From the NCBI RefSeq assembly GCF_004698125.1, contig NZ_SRHV01000006.1:62001-126000 (forward strand): 64,000 bases of DNA, read 5' to 3'. This document shows, one piece after another, positions 60,698-64,000 of this stretch. A program made the position numbers and the translations under genes. Numbering within the stretch: the stretch's first letter is position 1; each line of letters opens with the position of its first letter. Below the pieces are notes generated by a model, which saw only the letters and a list, made by a program, of their open reading frames with translations, was not told the origin of the DNA and searched no databases. Source of the DNA: Halosimplex halophilum. Lineage in GTDB: Archaea > Halobacteriota > Halobacteria > Halobacteriales > Haloarculaceae.

Positions 60698-61513
60698 TCA
60701 GCAGGTCCCGTCGTACCACCGGGGCGGATCGACGGTCACGTTGCCGAACCGTTCGAGCGTGAACTCGTATCGAACGCGTCTGGCGTCCTCGAATCCGGCC
60801 GCGCGGTACCCGACGGACAGCGAGCGGACGAGTCCGTCGCCGTCGACGACAGCGGCGACCGAGTAGTCGCGTGCGTCGTCGACGCGGGGCGGCCCAGCAC
60901 CCTCGCCGGCGACGAGGTAGCGCCGCTCGCCGTCGACGCGGCCCGCGGAGACGGTGACGTTCCCCGCAGGAAGCCGGAGGTATCGACGGATCGCCCGCCC
61001 GGTCGCGGCCCCCACCCGCTGTCCCGCCGGCGGAGCCGGGAGGCGGTAGTACTCCCAGGCGTCCGTCCGGAAGTTCTCCAGTCGCACGTGCCCGACGCCG
61101 CCGCTCACGTACTCCGTGTAGTTGTACGCGACCCGCGTCTCCATCCCCAGGTCGACCGTGTACGACTCCGCCCAGAAACGATAGCAGTCCTCGGCGGCGA
61201 CGCGGGCGGCGCGGACGGGACGGGGTTCGGTCGCAGTGGCGTTCGCCCGGGTCGTCGCCCGCCGCTCGCGCCAGACGTACGACCGGTCGGTCAGCGCCTC
61301 CCGGTGGGCGGCCACCAGCGCGTCCAGCCGCAGGTCGCCGTCGCCCCCGACGCCCGGCGGGAGCGCTCGCGTCTCGGTCGCCGTCGCCTGAGTCGCGGTC
61401 GGGACGGGCGCCGGCGTCAGCGTCTCGCGATCGCTCCCTTCCGGGCCGGCGAAGAGGCCGCTACAGCCGGCGAGACAGACGAGGACGACGATACCCAGCG
61501 CACGATACCGCAT
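60698..61513 (-). CDS. Haloarchaeal lipoprotein of unknown function (DUF7537-like)
   Basis: 271 residues from ATG 61513. A Sec-type lipoprotein signal with lipobox LAGC at about residues 14-17 (VLVCLAGCSGLF), a Thr/Pro-rich spacer to residue 50, then a beta-rich domain (about 60-271) with LRLDALVAAHREALTDRSYVW, a YRFWAESYTV stretch, AYNYTEYVSGG and C-terminal RYEFTLERFGNVTV. It resembles cell-surface lipoproteins I recall as DUF7537. The AT-rich region downstream may serve as its 3' end. Confidence 0.75.
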   Translation of the reverse strand: MRYRALGIVVLVCLAGCSGLFAGPEGSDRETLTPAPVPTATQATATETRALPPGVGGDGDLRLDALVAAHREALTDRSYVWRERRATTRANATATEPRPVRAARVAAEDCYRFWAESYTVDLGMETRVAYNYTEYVSGGVGHVRLENFRTDAWEYYRLPAPPAGQRVGAATGRAIRRYLRLPAGNVTVSAGRVDGERRYLVAGEGAGPPRVDDARDYSVAAVVDGDGLVRSLSVGYRAAGFEDARRVRYEFTLERFGNVTVDPPRWYDGTC

Positions 61514-61657
61514 CGGCGACCGTTAGGACCGCACCCGTAAAAGCACGGGCGGTCGACCCGGCGGTCCCGCCGTCGACGACGTCGCTCGTCGGCCGCGCCC
61601 GGAGGCGAGCGGATCCGGAAGGGGCGCGCTTATGCCCCCGCCCTCGCATCCGGGGAT

Positions 61658-63082
61658 ATGCACGATCTCGACGGACGAGTCACCGGTGCCGACGACGTGG
61701 TGATCGGCTTCGTCGGCGGCGGGAGCCGCGACTGGGCGGAGAAGCTGATGCACGCGCTCGCGCTGACCGAGGCGTTCGCCGGCGAGGTCCGGCTCTACGA
61801 CCTCGACTACGAGAGCGCCGCGACGAACGCCGCGCTCGGCCGGAAGGTCCAGGCCCAGGACGAGGCGGTCGGCGACTGGACCTACGAGGCCGTCGAGACG
61901 CTGGAGGCGGCGCTCGACGGTGCCGACTTCGTCGTCTGTTCGACCCAGGACCCGCCCGCGGAGACGTTCGCACACGACCTGGACGTCCCCCAGGAGTACG
62001 GCATCTACCAGACGGTCGGCGACACCGTCGGGCCGGGCGGCACCTTCCGTGCCCTGCGGTCGATCCCGCAGTACCGGGAGATCGCCGCGGCCGTCCGCGA
62101 GCAGTGTCCCGACGCGTGGGTGTTCAACTTCACCAACCCGATGACCGTCTGCACGCGCACGCTCTACGAGGAGTACCCCGACATCAACGCCGTCGGGGTC
62201 TGCCACGAGGTGTACCACGTCCAGGACTGGCTGACCGACCTCGCCGAGCGACACCTCGGGGTCGAGGGCGCGACCTACGACGAGGTGGACGTGACGGTCA
62301 AGGGCATCAACCACTTCACCTGGATCGACGAGGCGCGCCTGCGGGGGACGGACCTCTTCGAGGCCGTCGACGCCGAACTCGCGGCGCGGGACCCGCCCGA
62401 ATACGAGCCCGGGGACCCCGAGGTAGCCGACCAGAGCGTCTTCGCGACCAACCACGAGGTCACCTTCGACCTCTACCGCCGGTACGGGATCCTGCCGGCC
62501 GCGGGGGACCGGCACCTCGCGGAGTTCGTCCCGTGGTATCTCGACCCCGTCGAGGCGCCCGAGGACATCCACCGCTGGGGGATCAGGCTCACGCCCAGCG
62601 AGTACCGCGTCGAGTCCTGGCCCGAGGCCGAGCGCGAGCGCGAGGCGCTGCTGTCCGGCGACGAGCCCATCGACGTGGCCGCGCCGAACGAGGAGATGGT
62701 CGACCTGATGGCCGCGCTGCTGGGCGGCGAGGCCGTCAAGTCCAACGTCAACGTCCCGAACCGCGGGCAGATCCCCGACCTCCGGGAGGGATGCGTCGTC
62801 GAGACGAACGTTCTGTTCACCGAGGACTCGGTGACGCCGCTGACGGCCGGACCGCTCCCCGACCAGGTCCGCAGCCTCGTCGAGACCCACGTCACCAACC
62901 AGGAGACGCTGATCGAGGCCGGCTTCGCCGGCGACCTGGACCTGGCGTTCCGGGCGTTCCGCAACGAGCCGCTCGTCACGCTGGACCCCGCCGAGATCGA
63001 GGCACTGTTCGCGGACCTCGTCGAGGCCGAACGGGAGTACCTCGACGCCTACGACATCGCGGGCGCCGACGTGCTCTCCTGA
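61658..63082 (+). CDS. GH4-family glycosidase (alpha-glucosidase/alpha-galactosidase type)
   Basis: 474 residues from ATG 61658. NAD-binding start VVIGFVGGGSRDWAEKLMHAL; the family-4 motif FNFTNPM at about 156-162; metal-binding Cys-His in VGVCHEVYH (C182, H183); GINHFTW at about 217-223. GH4 enzymes use NAD+ and Mn2+ and a redox-elimination mechanism on alpha- or beta-glycosides, often phosphorylated or uronic. No signal peptide, so cytoplasmic. The acidic C-terminal half is typical for salt adaptation. An SGNH hydrolase gene follows 117 bp downstream. Confidence 0.92.
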   Translation: MHDLDGRVTGADDVVIGFVGGGSRDWAEKLMHALALTEAFAGEVRLYDLDYESAATNAALGRKVQAQDEAVGDWTYEAVETLEAALDGADFVVCSTQDPPAETFAHDLDVPQEYGIYQTVGDTVGPGGTFRALRSIPQYREIAAAVREQCPDAWVFNFTNPMTVCTRTLYEEYPDINAVGVCHEVYHVQDWLTDLAERHLGVEGATYDEVDVTVKGINHFTWIDEARLRGTDLFEAVDAELAARDPPEYEPGDPEVADQSVFATNHEVTFDLYRRYGILPAAGDRHLAEFVPWYLDPVEAPEDIHRWGIRLTPSEYRVESWPEAEREREALLSGDEPIDVAAPNEEMVDLMAALLGGEAVKSNVNVPNRGQIPDLREGCVVETNVLFTEDSVTPLTAGPLPDQVRSLVETHVTNQETLIEAGFAGDLDLAFRAFRNEPLVTLDPAEIEALFADLVEAEREYLDAYDIAGADVLS

Positions 63083-63199
63083 TCCGGCCGTCCCGGTCGT
63101 CGGCGCTGGCCCGATTGTCGGTCCGGCCGGTCCCCGGTCGTTCCCGGCCGCACGCGCCGCGGTCAGTACATTGATGGCGACGCGCCGCGGGGTCGACGT

Positions 63200-64000
63200 A
63201 TGCAGGTCGACGGCATGCAGTTCCACAACGTCGGAGAGCTCCGGCCCCCGGACGACGACGGCGGGCGGCTGATCCAGCGCGTCCCCGAGTCGGTCAGGAC
63301 CGACCTCAACGAGGGGGCCCAGTCGCGGATGCGCCACCCCGCGGGCGTCGAACTCCGGTTCGTCCCCGACGGGCCGGTCGAGCTGACCCTCTCGATGGAG
63401 TCCGGCGGGAGCGCCGACAGCGGGACCGTCCGCGTGTTCTGGGGCCCGATCCAGGGCTACGACGAGTTCGAGATCGGGACGGAACCCACGACGATCGAGG
63501 TGGAGACGCCCGAGAAACTGACGCGGCTGAAACCGTCCGCGACCGAAGACCTCGCCCTCGACCCGCGGGTCTGTCGGGTCTGTCTCCCCGGTGAGCACCG
63601 CGGCGGCTACACGCTGTACCACGGGGCCAGCGGCGAATATCGGCCGCCGAACGACGACGAGCTGCCCGACCGCCGGTATCTCGCCTACGGCACGTCGATC
63701 ACCGAAGGGGAGGCGCCGCTGGGCGAGCACCTGACGTACGTGAACCGGACAGCGCGGCGACTCGGCGCCGACCTGGTCAACCTCGGCTCCTGCGGGACGG
63801 CCTACTGCGACGAGGCCATCGCCGACCACATCGCCGAGCGCGACGACTGGGACGTGGCGACGCTCTCGGTCTCGGTCAACATGGTCGGCACGTTCTCCCC
63901 GGAAGAGTTCCGCGAGCGCGCGGCGAACCTCGTCGACACCGTCGCGAGCGCCCACCCGGGCAAGCCGGTCGCGTGCATCACGATCTTCCGCTGCTCCCGG
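63200..64000 (+). CDS. SGNH/GDSL-like hydrolase, incomplete at the window end
   Basis: 267 codons from ATG 63200 with no stop before 64000. Residues 1-135 are a beta-sandwich-like region (VELTLSMESGG, TVRVFWGPIQGYDEF); an SGNH hydrolase begins at about 155 with RRYLAYGTSITEG (nucleophile Ser), then DLVNLGSCGTAYC (block II Gly) and LSVSVNMVGTF (block III Asn). The catalytic Asp/His pair lies outside the window. Probably an esterase acting on sugar acetyl groups alongside the GH4 enzyme; that link is positional. Confidence 0.8.
   Translation, partial: MQVDGMQFHNVGELRPPDDDGGRLIQRVPESVRTDLNEGAQSRMRHPAGVELRFVPDGPVELTLSMESGGSADSGTVRVFWGPIQGYDEFEIGTEPTTIEVETPEKLTRLKPSATEDLALDPRVCRVCLPGEHRGGYTLYHGASGEYRPPNDDELPDRRYLAYGTSITEGEAPLGEHLTYVNRTARRLGADLVNLGSCGTAYCDEAIADHIAERDDWDVATLSVSVNMVGTFSPEEFRERAANLVDTVASAHPGKPVACITIFRCSR

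Noticed and set aside
1-64000. tRNA or rRNA genes
   Set aside because: Reading for T-loop and anticodon-stem patterns found none convincing; a tRNAscan/Infernal run would be needed to be certain.

Overview
The window is chromosomal DNA of a halophilic archaeon (class Halobacteria). The evidence is high GC with strong third-position G/C, very acidic proteins, Tat signals instead of Sec on most exported proteins, promoters with a TATA-like box about 25-30 bp before the start codon (mostly leaderless), and typical haloarchaeal families: the aCPSF1 ribonuclease, bacterioopsin-activator (HTH_10) regulators, a halocyanin-like cupredoxin, DUF3209 and the CbtA/CbtB pair. The aCPSF1 gene argues for the main chromosome. 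I cannot name the genus from the sequence alone.

Layout. 1-3.9 kb: end of a TraB-like gene, a SOUL protein, an amidohydrolase, a zinc alcohol dehydrogenase and a haloarchaeal hypothetical. 3.9-10.5 kb is an accessory patch: a winged-helix regulator / MazF-like toxin / tyrosine recombinase operon, an AT-rich gap with a perfect 14-bp inverted repeat, a Tat-exported cupredoxin-sugar dehydrogenase fusion, and two broken genes. One of these is a frameshifted copy of the cupredoxin part of that fusion. 10.5-31 kb is a cobalamin (B12) locus: cbiX-like, cbiC and cobN on the minus strand; a chlI-chlD fusion, cbtB, cbtA and a ferredoxin on the plus strand; then, after an endonuclease III gene and a membrane protein, a tight ten-gene minus-strand operon running cbiT-cbiL-cbiF-cbiG-cbiH2-cbiH1-ferredoxin-(LAGLIDADG-like)-cbiX/ferredoxin-DUF3209. 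A winged-helix regulator sits divergently at its head. 31-41 kb holds housekeeping and varied genes (aCPSF1, a methyltransferase, a nucleotidase-like protein, an aminotransferase, a P450, VapBC and a serine protease).

40.6-42.5 kb is the most unusual stretch. A ParA ATPase gene overlaps the gene of a small acidic protein whose C-terminus looks like a ribbon-helix-helix DNA binder. About 20 degenerate repeats with an exact 13-bp spacing follow upstream. I read this as a partition cassette with its own centromere.

42.5-60 kb looks like an uptake and organic-acid catabolism region: a tartrate/D-malate-type dehydrogenase, an HTH_10 regulator, a complete Dpp/Opp-type ABC transporter operon, an NDP-forming acyl-CoA synthetase, two tandem metallo-beta-lactamase-fold proteins, a CitE/HpcH-type lyase, a methyltransferase, a second (orphan) dual-ATPase transporter gene and an MFS permease. 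The transporter's substrate-binding protein appears circularly permuted. 60.7-64 kb has a lipoprotein, a GH4 glycosidase and the start of an SGNH hydrolase.

How the B12 genes fit together. CbtAB would import cobalt. CbiX-type proteins and/or CobN with the ChlID AAA+/VWA subunit would insert it. CbiL, CbiF, CbiG, CbiH, CbiT and CbiC carry out ring methylation, ring contraction, decarboxylation and methyl migration. CbiD, CbiE, CbiJ, CbiA and the nucleotide-loop genes are not in this window.
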